Shown here: piece by piece, positions 47,109 through 60,052 of the stretch | Position numbering within the stretch: the stretch's first letter is position 1 | Layout of the letters: every line of letters starts with the position of its first letter | NCBI RefSeq assembly: GCF_029784165.1 | Contig: NC_073696.1 | Coordinates: forward strand, 191,998,498 to 192,062,497 | Source of the DNA: Wyeomyia smithii | Taxonomy: Eukaryota > Arthropoda > Insecta > Diptera > Culicidae | Length of the DNA: 64,000 bases | Direction of reading: 5' to 3' | The notes under the pieces: generated by a model | Seen by the model: the letters and a program-made list of their open reading frames with translations, nothing else | What the model was told of the DNA's origin: nothing | The model's database searches: none | Translations under genes and position numbers: made by a program

Positions 47109-47164
47109 ATGCGCAAATCTGTTGCTATGGCAACTGTTAACCAGCGCATGCGCAAATGTGTTGT
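47109..47164. promoter_or_regulatory. X-box plus NRF-1-like motif cluster (unit 1)
   Basis: GTTGCTATGGCAAC at 47,121-47,134 matches 13 of 14 positions of the palindromic RFX X-box. GCGCATGCGCA at 47,144-47,154 is a full NRF-1/Ewg-type palindrome. ATGCGCAAAT followed by TGTTG is directly repeated at 47,109 and 47,148. Clusters like this occur in promoters, notably of ciliary genes. No downstream gene was identified here, so promoter function is inferred. Confidence 0.4.
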
Positions 47165-48289
47165 TTTGCGCAGTGAAACTAGGTCGACAATTGTTTTTAT
47201 CAGTGGCAGTTTCAATTGATTATAAATTGATGATGAAAAATAATATTCAACCTTTAAAATTATTTGTTTCTTTCGCTTGAATATTTAAATTATTTTCGTA
47301 TCGTTTCAACTTTATCTGGACATAAAATCTAACAAAACTACACGCAAAACTTTTCCTTATTACTTTAAAAGCAATAGCGCAAAATTACCTTTTAGGTAAC
47401 AAATCCATTACTTAAAAAGCAATAAAATTCTTCCCCAGTTAAGTAACAACACATACTGTCATATATTTAGCACGTGTTATGAGAGTACGACTATCTGATA
47501 ATGGTCGTTTCAACCACATGCAACGTTTTTTCTGTCGAAAAATGCTCCCATACCACCTCAAGTCAAAAAAAAATCACACACCGTCGCATAAGTTGCACAT
47601 GTTACAAGTTTTTTCAATCTCCAATTCATCCGGTGGGCGTGTATTAGTTCGCTCGTTGTATGCATACGGAGTAGCGAAAAAATATGACAAGAGCTGCCAA
47701 GCAACATTTTCCCCGTCATAGAGTATGCAAACGTTGATGATTTCAAAGACTTGAAATGCGCCTTAAAATGACATCACGATCTGTAAACTGCGTTAGAGAA
47801 AAATAAAAACATTCGCTTTCTTGCAAGCTATTTACAGCACATAATCATTGGCTCATGGAAACTCATTTGGACCTGTTTGAATATACAAAACTCGTGCCCA
47901 TCCAGAACAATATTCGCAACTTTGGCAACTCTGGTCAGACAGTATTACATATTTCTATTTCACGTAAACACTGGGGGACGAAACGAAAGTGTTTCTAATT
48001 GGACATTTGAGGTTGACGGTTGAGATTCTGATTATGTGTGGATGAAGGAAGACAAAAATAAACCAGATCGTTGCATCAATACAAATGCAGCGAGTGAAGT
48101 CTTGCCAACACAGGCATTGCGGTGCTTGGCTGTATGTTCTCCTGCAGAAACACATACAAGCGTGTGGCCGTCATAATTTTTATTACTTTTTGTTTGTTAC
48201 TTTTTGTGTATAATGCGCAGTCATAAGACACAAAAAGTAATAAAAAATTGCCCAAAAGTAATAAAATATTCCCCGTTTGCGTTGGGTGT
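47165..48289. other. Nothing recognised apart from a small inverted repeat
   Basis: TTACTTTTTGTGT (48,197-48,209) and ACACAAAAAGTAA (48,228-48,240) form a 13-bp stem. No gene was recognised. Confidence 0.35.
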
Positions 48290-48728
48290 AGAAAACGTTG
48301 TTAGATATAAGATAACAAAAATTGAAGTTTTACTGGTTACACTGCAAGCGTTTTGTTGACGTTCTGATGACGCATTTTGACCCGCTTCGAAAAAATACAG
48401 AAATCGTTCAAATAATTTAAATATTAATCTCATCAAATAATTTTACGTTGGCTGCTGAATGCTACGACCTTCGTCCTAAGGAAAAGTTCTTTACAAGTAC
48501 GTAGTGTTGTTATTAGATGATGAGTAGTGATGATATTGTTATTGTTGAACTCATGTTATTAGAAGCGTATCTAAAACCAGGAAAAAACTTGTATTCGAAA
48601 TGCGTTTGTATTACAGATGAAAAACAAGTTCAAACACAATGTAACAACACAAGTTTTCAATTGCGCTTGAATGCTACTTTCGTTGTAACTCTTTTTCTAA
48701 CATGTTTTGTGTGTTACTTGGGTACATG
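48290..48728 (+). repeat. Uninterrupted dispersed repeat, empty site for HINE-like copy B (unit 1)
   Basis: The reverse complement matches 20,394-20,500 joined to 21,496-21,870. At the join this copy reads GTTTGAACTTGTTTTTCATC on the minus strand with no element, whereas the 20-kb locus has 989 bp inserted in the T-run. Confidence 0.65.
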
Positions 48729-49271
48729 GCAGGAGGTGCCACACTTTCAACCTCGCAATGGTGTTGCTAGTTGCCTATTTTATTTATATGATACACTTTC
48801 CTCCGTCCATTTTTTCTTTATCTAAATAATTTTAAACATTTTTAATTGTTGCCCCATACATCCAAAGATTGATCTTGCGATTTGTTCATGATCAGCAAAT
48901 GCATGACGAATCGGATATTGGCTACGTTCAGATTCAAAAGACGAAAATGAAATGATTGGTTTTATTGGAATAGGAACATTCTTGCCTTTTGGCTTTCGTT
49001 CATCACCTTGATTCTGTAAATACCAATATCGCGAATTTCAGCATGGTATGTGGAGTCAATCTCCCATATTGGGTGGTATTCTGCCTTTTTGGCTGTTTCC
49101 AGAAACCGGAATACGAAGAATTAAAAATGGTATCTGAGACCGACTGTTGGCTTCCTTGTATCATCACGATTACGGACCACCCAATATGGGTTATATGGGT
49201 TCTAAAAATATTCAAATGAGATGGAAATCGGAAAAAAGCATTAATGAATCGCATTGATTCGTAGCTAATTC

Positions 49272-49393
49272 ACCAATCGATTGCTCCAAGAACTGAAGGA
49301 AATCTGGTAAAAACTAACCATGTCTTCTGTTGCGATTTTAGATTTTCATTTCACATTCCCGTATAGCCTTTTTCAAAAACATAGTTATACGTC
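49272..49393 (+). mobile_element. HINE-like family 3'-end relic, copy E (unit 1)
   Basis: Shares CGATTGCTCCAAGAACTGAA, GGAAATCTGG and GATTTTAGATTTTCATTTCA with copy C and ends in a decayed terminal hairpin (ACATAGTTATACGTC) followed by AAAAA, as in the other copies. Only the last 120 bp or so are recognisable. Confidence 0.5.
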
Positions 49394-49398
49394 AAAAA

Positions 49399-51667
49399 GT
49401 ATAGTTATACGCTTAACAAAAGTATCTTCGTAGACACTTGAGTTATCTAGGTCTCAAACCCAATCAAAAGTGGCGTTAATTTCGCCCACAAGATTGATGT
49501 GGTTTCGCGCCATCCAACTCTGCGTGTAGTTTCAACTACATATATCCTGTCATGTCACGCTTTGGATGCTCAAAATAATAGTCACTCTATTAGAAAACCA
49601 ATCAATAAAAAAAACCTTCATCTCACTGACACGGATAAATGTGAATTTTCATCACGAGTGGTCTTGCGTACGAGATTGAGCCGACAATTAAATTTTCTTC
49701 CATCCTTCTCATTGTTCAGTGGTTTCGTGTACTGAATTCATAACTAGACAGTGTTGTCCATGCCCGCCTACAACCACTTAGTTTAGCAGAGTTCGTTATC
49801 GCCTGACCCTGAAGAGCACAGCTTCGAACGACGGATTTTGCCATAAATTCTACCAGGATATTATTAAATACTAAATCACTGCATTCCGATAACCACAATT
49901 ATGAAACCGGAGAAAAGACCTGCGGGGATAGCAGATGAAGGCCATCACATCTTACCATTCGAAGAGTTCAACCAGCCAACGAACCGATAAACCAGCCATC
50001 CGGATATAGTGGAACTGCATTCTTCGCATCCGCCAACAGACACGCGCCATTGCCGCTTTACCGACATTTAATGGATGGCAAAGTGTATATCTACCAGTCA
50101 ATACCAGTGATGCCAAACAACTGGACTATATTTTTTATTGCCATAAATTGTTTTATACCTGTTTAGGAAAAATATAAGTAATACTTTTGAAAAATATCAG
50201 TCTCTGGAAACCCTCATCAATCACTGTTGGCAGCATCAACGGGTGTCATTGCATAAAGCAGTAAAACTCAACAAGAAGCTTAAATCTGGCAGCTGTGCAG
50301 CAGCGCAGTCTTCCCACACGTGGCACGGATGAGAGCGTCACAATGTCGGTGAAATCCGCACTCTAGTGGAAAAGTGTGAACTTGAAAAATTCTCAAATCA
50401 AGACACAAACGATTCGCTCCGATATCTGCAGAATTCAATTTGCTTCCCCTCCTGGGAATTTGCTCTATAACATGTCGGTTGCCAGGCGTGGATTTGGGTA
50501 AGCGGTTTACTAGCAAAGCAAGCGTCTTACAGATTTGGTAGTGTAAGTATATAGTTTAGTATAGCATCGGATTCTGCTTCCGGTTTGCCGTTTTAAAACG
50601 GAAAACTTTTGTTTCTTGTTTCAGTTTTTTGAATTACGTCATAACTCTGCTACGTTTTGGGTGTGGGATGAGGGATGACAGGATGTTATTTTCGCTAAAT
50701 GGAATACAGCCAAGATGAACGGAATACTATTGTGTTTTTTTTTCAATCCCACTCTGAAAGTATATTGTATGCTATCCTTTCGATTGGCTAGTGATCAACA
50801 ATACTGCACTGGATATTTTATCAGTTGGACCAAACTTACAATGTAAACAATACCCAATAGTTAAGTTACCCAGAATCTTCACCAGCTATTTATCCACAAC
50901 ATTACTGATTCATGTAGTCAACTTAAGCAACCAATGTCTATCTTTGGTTTAAGCAGATTTGGCGTACGTGACTAACTCCCAAACAAGTGAAAAATGTCCA
51001 TTTCGAGTGGACACCGTCTGCGTCAATCGGTCCCTCATCCCGTTTGCTTGAAATCTGTGTTTTGCATTTCCAATGTCTGTTCTAGTCATGCTAGAATGGG
51101 TACTCGATAGCATGGAAAGGAATGTTAGCGTTGGATGGTGCTGACAATTGCCACAAAATAGCCTCAACTCAATCATTCAACTTGTATGAACAGCAATGAC
51201 GGCAAGCTAACATGGTTCCATTGGATTGTTGAACCGTGTTTTGGTGCGTGGACGGTTGCTGTCAGATCATACTCTTGTTCGAATTATTTTTTCTCGAGAG
51301 TAAGCTGAAATTTGGTGAAAAAAGTGTAATAAAAACGAAAAAGTAAACTAGTTTTGAATATATTTTTGGATGCTAGCGGAAAAAAATCAGTTAGTTTTGG
51401 AGCTCTTTAGAACCAAAGAAACTCTTCTTCAAAAACGATAGCTTTATAGAGCTTTTGTCCGGTAAGCAGCCCGCCTTTTGACCACTAGATTCTGTTGTTC
51501 GGTTGCTTGCAGGCCCGAATAGATCGAAATCCTTCTCGCCAACGAATCCTTCTGACAGTGCTTTAGCTGGCATTGAATTTCTCGGTAATATTGTGTAGGT
51601 ATACCTGTATCCTGGGTATAACCTACCAGGACTTTCTCCAGAAAACCCTGTACGCGCAATTGGCGCG
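49399..51667. other. Nothing firmly recognised
   Basis: No repeat boundary or gene was identified. The minus frame at 51,391-51,681 adjoins the LTR-like segment and could be the start of an internal region of an LTR element, but shows no diagnostic domain. Confidence 0.3.
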
Positions 51668-52020
51668 GAATTAATACACACAAATTAACGTGGACTAACT
51701 GACTTTATTTTCGTACATCACTACTGAAATATACCCTACCGGTAACTCAGAGAGAAAGACTTTCTCCACTCTCTGTTTACCTTACTGATCTCTTAACCTA
51801 ATCAAGTACTGCTAAAGTACAGGCAGCGTTTTGTTTATAACACAAAACTTGTTTATTTTGGTTGAGTTTGTTTGCCGGTGGCACAGCAGAAGGCTGCGCG
51901 AAGTTCTTTGCCACCTGTGGCATAATCTGTTGATACATAGAGTGTTGACAGAGCCGTTCGCGGTCCTCCAAAATGTTCGACTGAAGCATAGCAGAAGGCT
52001 ATGCCCTCCTAGGAACAACA
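51668..52020 (-). mobile_element. LTR-like segment (unit 1)
   Basis: On the minus strand it begins TGTTGTTCCTAGGAGGGCAT, contains GGCATAGCCTTCTGCTATGC, has a poly(A) signal AATAAA at 51,704-51,709 near its far end, and is followed by possible 5' internal sequence. The TGTT start and a poly(A) signal near the end suggest a copia-type LTR. The 3' boundary, PBS and a second LTR were not found, so this is tentative. Confidence 0.3.
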
Positions 52021-52686
52021 TTTAACTTTAATTATAAGGCTCGTGACGGAGCATTGGGTTCTTCGCAGGGTGTGACGTCACATCTGCCACCCCGCCTAGT
52101 TGGCCATTATCTAGAAGAGACAATGGTCACACGGTCCGTCCTGACGGCCGATAGGTGTGTTTTTTTCTTTTTTATTACAATTATTCTCGCGTTTTTATAC
52201 AACTATATACACCGTTGTTTTTTATAATATGCTTTTTTTCCTCTGGCCAATGAAATTTTGTTTTTCAAAACTGTAGCACCGTTTGAGTTTACATTATCAT
52301 ACATGACATTTTCCTTATTTAAAATTAACAATTGCTTGCTCGCCTGATGCGCTGCGTCGTGAAGATATCTGCTGTTTAGCTGTCGTGTTCAAGCGCCGGG
52401 TTGCAGGGGGTTTGAAACGAGAGGGTGCGTCTGGCAGTAGAGGTTCTCATCGGTTGGTTGTGGTGCAAACTCATCTCTAAGGCTTCATCGGGTTATTTAC
52501 ACTAGTTCAACGATTACCATTGCATTTTAATTAAGACTGCAGTTTAGCTGGTTGTTTTACGATTGTTCAGAGTGTGTTGTTGAACTTCAATGTTGGGTTA
52601 GCCGTGTCCCTTTGGCATAGATCGGCTGTATTTTTGTTTGGCTTATAGTATTGTTATGCGCCGTGTGGCGAAAAGATTTGCGATCG
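52021..52686. other. Nothing recognised up to the duplication junction
   Basis: About 650 bp without a recognised gene. It ends at the unit junction GATCGCCACCGACACG. Confidence 0.35.
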
Positions 52687-53165
<479 letters not shown>

Positions 53166-53716
53166 AGAAAGTAGTTAAGGGGCTGAGAAACTGCAAGCTG
53201 GGAAGGACAGCAGTTCCTCCAGACTTGGAAAAGTCAGGAGTGAACAGCTGTGTCGTGCCATTCATCGGATCGTGCTGATGGTATGATCTGATGGAAAATT
53301 GCCCACGGTCTGGTTGTCTCATATGCCCGAGATACGAAAATGCAATTTCTTGAGACAAAGCGTTGTAGATAATAATTTGGTCTTTTCAAAAAGTATTTCT
53401 TTCCACATTTTTGCTCCGAATGAACGAGGGTTATTGTGTCATCAGCTTACAAAAATAAACAAAAGCCTATCATATTTGGACAACAGCCAGAATTTTCGGT
53501 TCTCAGTTCTCATCATCTTCAGTGAGATGAGAATTAAGATTCACATAACACCAATGTTGATGTCTGACGGAATTCCAGTTGAAAACGATATCAACTCGTA
53601 GAGAATACCTAATCAGTAAAGTTACCATGCGCGACCATCAAGCTGAAGAGGTATCGAGTAACGAAATTATCGAAAACTGGGGGTAAGCTTATATGAGAAA
53701 TCAAAGGTATTAACTG

Positions 53717-54648
53717 TACCGTAAACTGGGGTGACTTTGATCACCGGGGTGACTTTGATCACTGTAACTCATTTTTAAAAATGTGGTAGAAAAGCGCTCG
53801 TAGTGCTTGGGATTGGTAGTAATCTTCACTGATTGTGTGGATATACGTCTGCATTGCTACTATTCATGCATATCCTGCTATTTAAACAGTGTTTTTCACG
53901 CTAAAATATTAGTTGAAAATAAAGTGTATTTTTGGCGGTTTTTGTTGCATACAAACAATCGGTTCAAGCAGATTCAAAACAACAAGTTGCAATACGTAAA
54001 GTTTTTTTATTTTGTTCCCAGATTAGTTCTTAAAATGGACAAATATTATAACAATACATTTTATTGTTATTTTTGCAAGTTTTTCCTCGAAGGCAATGTT
54101 GAGTCTCAATATTCTCCACAGCGTATTACATATTTCTTCTCAACAAAAACCCAAGACGTGAAGTAACATGCAAATTTGGACAATTTCATAACTCATATTC
54201 CTCGTGGACTAGTTTTTGATGATTTTAGACCACCTTCCCTCTCAGTGGATAATCATTCATATATATTCTAAAAATTTTGTACGAATCTTGGACATTCGCC
54301 ATTATAAACTGTTCGCATAGAATGTGAATGGCCCCCAAGTTGCCTTCCATATTTATAAACTCGTTTAAGTCATTTTAGGCTGTTCAATTTAGTGAAAGTA
54401 GCAAAGTGATACTCTAAATTCATCAAAACAATAAAGTGATCAAAGTCACCCCGGAATGATGATTGGTGTAAAATTTTTAAAGCATATTAAAAAACAGCAA
54501 AATTGTTGCTAAACTTTTGAAGTAGGGACTGGATCTTTCTCCAAGCATGCCAGTACTTATTTTAAAAACATCAAACAATATTGTTTTCAGTATATTCTGA
54601 AAATATTTAAGATCAAAAACGTGATCAAAGTCACCCCAGTTTACGGTA
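53717..54648. mobile_element. TA-flanked MITE (unit 2)
   Basis: Duplicate of 43,058-43,989 with the same terminal inverted repeats. Confidence 0.7.
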
Positions 54649-54712
54649 TTTCTGTTTGTGTCAGATAGAGCAGAGGTTAGGCAGATACCTACAGCCGTAT
54701 TGGTGAAAATGT

Positions 54713-56512
54713 TGCACACGGTGTCAAAATTTCGATTATTATCGAATTTTCATGTACCTCTGATTTTTTTCGCAAAAATGTTGCCAACTGAATAAGAATC
54801 AAGGATCGGGAAGTTAAAAAATATTTCATCGGCGATTTTTTGAAAAACTTGGATTTTAATATTTTTAGCGCAAATCCTCAAAAATAATTTCCTCTAACTT
54901 TTTTTTTAGCGCAAATCCTCAAAAAAGAATCCCTCTAACTTCATTAATGTCAGTCATATTAACATAGTCAGCAACCAGTGCATTTGAGGGTAGTGCAGTG
55001 TCATTTAATTTCAAAAACTTACCATTTTACCACGGACAAACAGACGTACCACTCCATACAAAATTCTAAAAAACTGTGGTTCCGATTATTTTGTGCGACA
55101 CGTACTGGACATATTCCGCAAATGATAGACTTTCAGCCTTTCTGCTGTTTCTGGCAGCACGGCACGCGACTGTCTACTGGGTTCAAAGCTAAAAGGGCTG
55201 ATGTGCACCACCGCTGCGGTGGGAATATTCCGCGTAATTGAAACTCATTTGAATTGACCGTTATTTTGATCCATGAATATACATTTCAAAGTACCTCTGT
55301 TTGTCTGTGATTTAACCATACGAAATCACAGCAACCAATGCATTTGAGGATAGTGCAATGTCACTTCATTTCGAAAATTTTTCGAATAAACCATGAAGCT
55401 AGACCACGAGAAGTGTAGAAATTTGGTTTGCGCCTTGTGCTTCAAAAAAACTAAAAGAAAAAACTAAAAGTATCCTAGAGTTTTGTGCGGAAGTTGTTAT
55501 CTGGGGGTATACTGAAAGTCCAAAGTTAAGTCGAATGTGATCTAATTATTGTCAAATTACTTATTGCTGACGCACCTTTTCGAACAAGGTCTGAAGCATC
55601 GATATATACACGTCTACGACTCCAATAAAGATACTTAAATATAAATAACTTTGAATTTTTCAAAGGAAAATTGTTTTTTAATGAATTTATTTACCTAATC
55701 CGACAGAGATTGAACATTAAGGAAATTTTCTCTACGAAAACATAAGACAAACTGGTTTGCTGGATTCCCGTACGTTTTTCCTGCATCCCACAAAAATTGT
55801 TACATCTTAATTTTTTTGCGCTGAACGTCTTTTAAATAAATAAATTCAATTTTTCAAAAAAAAAGCGCCGATGAAATATTTTTAACTTTCCGATACATGA
55901 TTCTTATCCAGTTGGCAACATTTCTGCGAAAAAAATAGAGGCACATGAAAATTCGTTAACAATCGAAATTTATATCCATGGATCAAAATAACGGTCAATT
56001 CAAATGAGTTTCGACTACGCGGAATATTCCCGCCGCAGCGGTGGTGCACATCAGCCCTTTTACCTTTGAACCCAGTAGACAGTCGCGTGCCGTGCTGCCA
56101 GAAACAGCAGAAAGGCTGAAAGTTTATCATTTGCGGAATATGTCCAGTATGTGTCGCACAAAATAACGGAACCACATTTTTTTAGAATTTTGTATGGAGT
56201 GGTACGTCTGTTTGTCTGTGGTAAAAAGACTGACTTAATTGTTAATTTTTTGAAATTAAATCACACTGCACTACCCTCAAATGCGCTGGTTGCTGACTAT
56301 GTTAATATGACTGACATTAGTGAAGTTAGAGGGAATTTTTTTTGTAGATTTGCGCTGAAAAAATTAAAATCCAAATTTTTCAAAAAATCGCCGATGAAAT
56401 ATTTTTTAACTTCCCGAACCTTGATTCTTATCCAGATGGCAACATTTTTGCGAAAAAAAATCAGAGGTACATGAAAATTCGATAATAATCGAAATTTTGA
56501 CACCGTGTTGCA
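54713..56512. mobile_element. 1.8-kb foldback element (unit 2)
   Basis: Duplicate of 44,054-45,853. Confidence 0.65.
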
Positions 56513-57767
56513 TGCTTCCTATATGTACACGCCCAACGTTAAATCCGATCAAAGCGCTCGGGGATATTACGCCACAAAATTTGTTTTGAAAATTGGAGTG
56601 CGTTCATTTCTGTGAAGTTGATGGAATGCACAGGTCTTGAAATGCCATTTTGCTCAGCAAAATCATGTGAAATTTCATCATACCAGGTACAGAAAAATAA
56701 ACAACCAGTAAGCATGCAGAGTTTTCCGCGGTATAAACCAACCTGAAAAAAGTGGACTCAATTTTGTGAGTCTCCGTTATCAGCTGATGCAAAGTTTGTG
56801 TGTTCCCAGTTCCCAGTACTTCAAACAGGAGGACTTCGATTGCCGGTGTCTTATCGACCATCGACCGTGTCTCGTTAAAAGTGATAAGACATAATCATAT
56901 TGAATATGTACTTATTCTGGTCTTACTGTCATAAAGAATTTCAGCTGTTTAAACTTTTCGTTATTATACCAAGAAATAAAAAAGAGGCGATACGCTGACT
57001 TCACATTCACCAGTATTGGACACTGAATATAACAACCGCAACGATGAAAAAACCAAAAACTTGGTAGTTGACTTTATAGAAGATGCTTTAGTACCAACGG
57101 ATAAAATCGTTTATTTGCCCAACGTGTGAGTCAAGTGTTGGACATCGTTTCACCATAACGCACAGTACATCAGGAAACCGAGAAAGCAACAAACTGTGTT
57201 CAAAAGAATCAAGATAAGAATTTCGTCGAAGAAACTAATGTTGTATTACAACTCGATTGCCAAGTCGATGGGAAATGTGGCCTGGATTTTCTGGCGGACG
57301 CTAAGTAATAACTTAAAAATGTTGATTTTTTTAAATACCGGATGGAAATTTAAAATTAAGTCACTTGATGTTGTGAATAACCCGTGTTTTACCCGTTTTA
57401 CCGGAACTATTTTCACTTAAAACAGTTCCTCTTCACCATATGTTAATAGATTGATTTCCAAAGCAACAAAGGAAGGTCTTTTCTCAAAAGTTGTATTTGT
57501 TGCTTATAGTTCTGTTTTATCAATATCTACCAGTGCGTTGTGATGAATCTTGAGACTTTGTGACGTAGAAGCTTCTAGCATCAGGTTTGTTTACTATGTT
57601 TTCGTTACCAAGACAATGAAACTCCGTCGTTCTCCTAACCTGTCAATTTATTATCGCTGTACTAGAACAAGTACCGATACTATCTGAAGTATTACATAAC
57701 TGCATGAAAGCAAGCCAACTTGACAGAATGAAGTGGCAGAATACATCTCAAGTACCTACCTATGGAT

Positions 57768-57823
57768 ATGCGCAAATCTGTTGCTATGGCAACTGTTAAC
57801 CAGCGCATGCGCAAATGTGTTGT
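57768..57823. promoter_or_regulatory. X-box plus NRF-1-like motif cluster (unit 2)
   Basis: Duplicate of 47,109-47,164; both palindromes are unchanged. Confidence 0.4.
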
Positions 57824-58948
57824 TTTGCGCAGTGAAACTAGGTCGACAATTGTTTTTATCAGTGGCAGTTTCAATTGATTATAAATTGATGATGAAAAAT
57901 AATATTCAACCTTTAAAATTATTTGTTTCTTTCGCTTGAATATTTAAATTATTTTCGTATCGTTTCAACTTTATCTGGACATAAAATCTAACAAAACTAC
58001 ACGCAAAACTTTTCCTTATTACTTTAAAAGCAATAGCGCAAAATTACCTTTTAGGTAACAAATCCATTACTTAAAAAGCAATAAAATTCTTCCCCAGTTA
58101 AGTAACAACACATACTGTCATATATTTAGCACGTGTTATGAGAGTACGACTATCTGATAATGGTCGTTTCAACCACATGCAACGTTTTTTCTGTCGAAAA
58201 ATGCTCCCATACCACCTCAAGTCAAAAAAAAATCACACACCGTCGCATAAGTTGCACATGTTACAAGTTTTTTCAATCTCCAATTCATCCGGTGGGCGTG
58301 TATTAGTTCGCTCGTTGTATGCATACGGAGTAGCGAAAAAATATGACAAGAGCTGCCAAGCAACATTTTCCCCGTCATAGAGTATGCAAACGTTGATGAT
58401 TTCAAAGACTTGAAATGCGCCTTAAAATGACATCACGATCTGTAAACTGCGTTAGAGAAAAATAAAAACATTCGCTTTCTTGCAAGCTATTTACAGCACA
58501 TAATCATTGGCTCATGGAAACTCATTTGGACCTGTTTGAATATACAAAACTCGTGCCCATCCAGAACAATATTCGCAACTTTGGCAACTCTGGTCAGACA
58601 GTATTACATATTTCTATTTCACGTAAACACTGGGGGACGAAACGAAAGTGTTTCTAATTGGACATTTGAGGTTGACGGTTGAGATTCTGATTATGTGTGG
58701 ATGAAGGAAGACAAAAATAAACCAGATCGTTGCATCAATACAAATGCAGCGAGTGAAGTCTTGCCAACACAGGCATTGCGGTGCTTGGCTGTATGTTCTC
58801 CTGCAGAAACACATACAAGCGTGTGGCCGTCATAATTTTTATTACTTTTTGTTTGTTACTTTTTGTGTATAATGCGCAGTCATAAGACACAAAAAGTAAT
58901 AAAAAATTGCCCAAAAGTAATAAAATATTCCCCGTTTGCGTTGGGTGT

Positions 58949-59387
58949 AGAAAACGTTGTTAGATATAAGATAACAAAAATTGAAGTTTTACTGGTTACA
59001 CTGCAAGCGTTTTGTTGACGTTCTGATGACGCATTTTGACCCGCTTCGAAAAAATACAGAAATCGTTCAAATAATTTAAATATTAATCTCATCAAATAAT
59101 TTTACGTTGGCTGCTGAATGCTACGACCTTCGTCCTAAGGAAAAGTTCTTTACAAGTACGTAGTGTTGTTATTAGATGATGAGTAGTGATGATATTGTTA
59201 TTGTTGAACTCATGTTATTAGAAGCGTATCTAAAACCAGGAAAAAACTTGTATTCGAAATGCGTTTGTATTACAGATGAAAAACAAGTTCAAACACAATG
59301 TAACAACACAAGTTTTCAATTGCGCTTGAATGCTACTTTCGTTGTAACTCTTTTTCTAACATGTTTTGTGTGTTACTTGGGTACATG
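58949..59387 (+). repeat. Dispersed repeat, empty site (unit 2)
   Basis: Duplicate of 48,290-48,728. Confidence 0.6.
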
Positions 59388-59930
59388 GCAGGAGGTGCCA
59401 CACTTTCAACCTCGCAATGGTGTTGCTAGTTGCCTATTTTATTTATATGATACACTTTCCTCCGTCCATTTTTTCTTTATCTAAATAATTTTAAACATTT
59501 TTAATTGTTGCCCCATACATCCAAAGATTGATCTTGCGATTTGTTCATGATCAGCAAATGCATGACGAATCGGATATTGGCTACGTTCAGATTCAAAAGA
59601 CGAAAATGAAATGATTGGTTTTATTGGAATAGGAACATTCTTGCCTTTTGGCTTTCGTTCATCACCTTGATTCTGTAAATACCAATATCGCGAATTTCAG
59701 CATGGTATGTGGAGTCAATCTCCCATATTGGGTGGTATTCTGCCTTTTTGGCTGTTTCCAGAAACCGGAATACGAAGAATTAAAAATGGTATCTGAGACC
59801 GACTGTTGGCTTCCTTGTATCATCACGATTACGGACCACCCAATATGGGTTATATGGGTTCTAAAAATATTCAAATGAGATGGAAATCGGAAAAAAGCAT
59901 TAATGAATCGCATTGATTCGTAGCTAATTC

Positions 59931-60052
59931 ACCAATCGATTGCTCCAAGAACTGAAGGAAATCTGGTAAAAACTAACCATGTCTTCTGTTGCGATTTTAG
60001 ATTTTCATTTCACATTCCCGTATAGCCTTTTTCAAAAACATAGTTATACGTC
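59931..60052 (+). mobile_element. HINE-like 3'-end relic, copy E (unit 2)
   Basis: Duplicate of 49,272-49,393. Confidence 0.5.
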
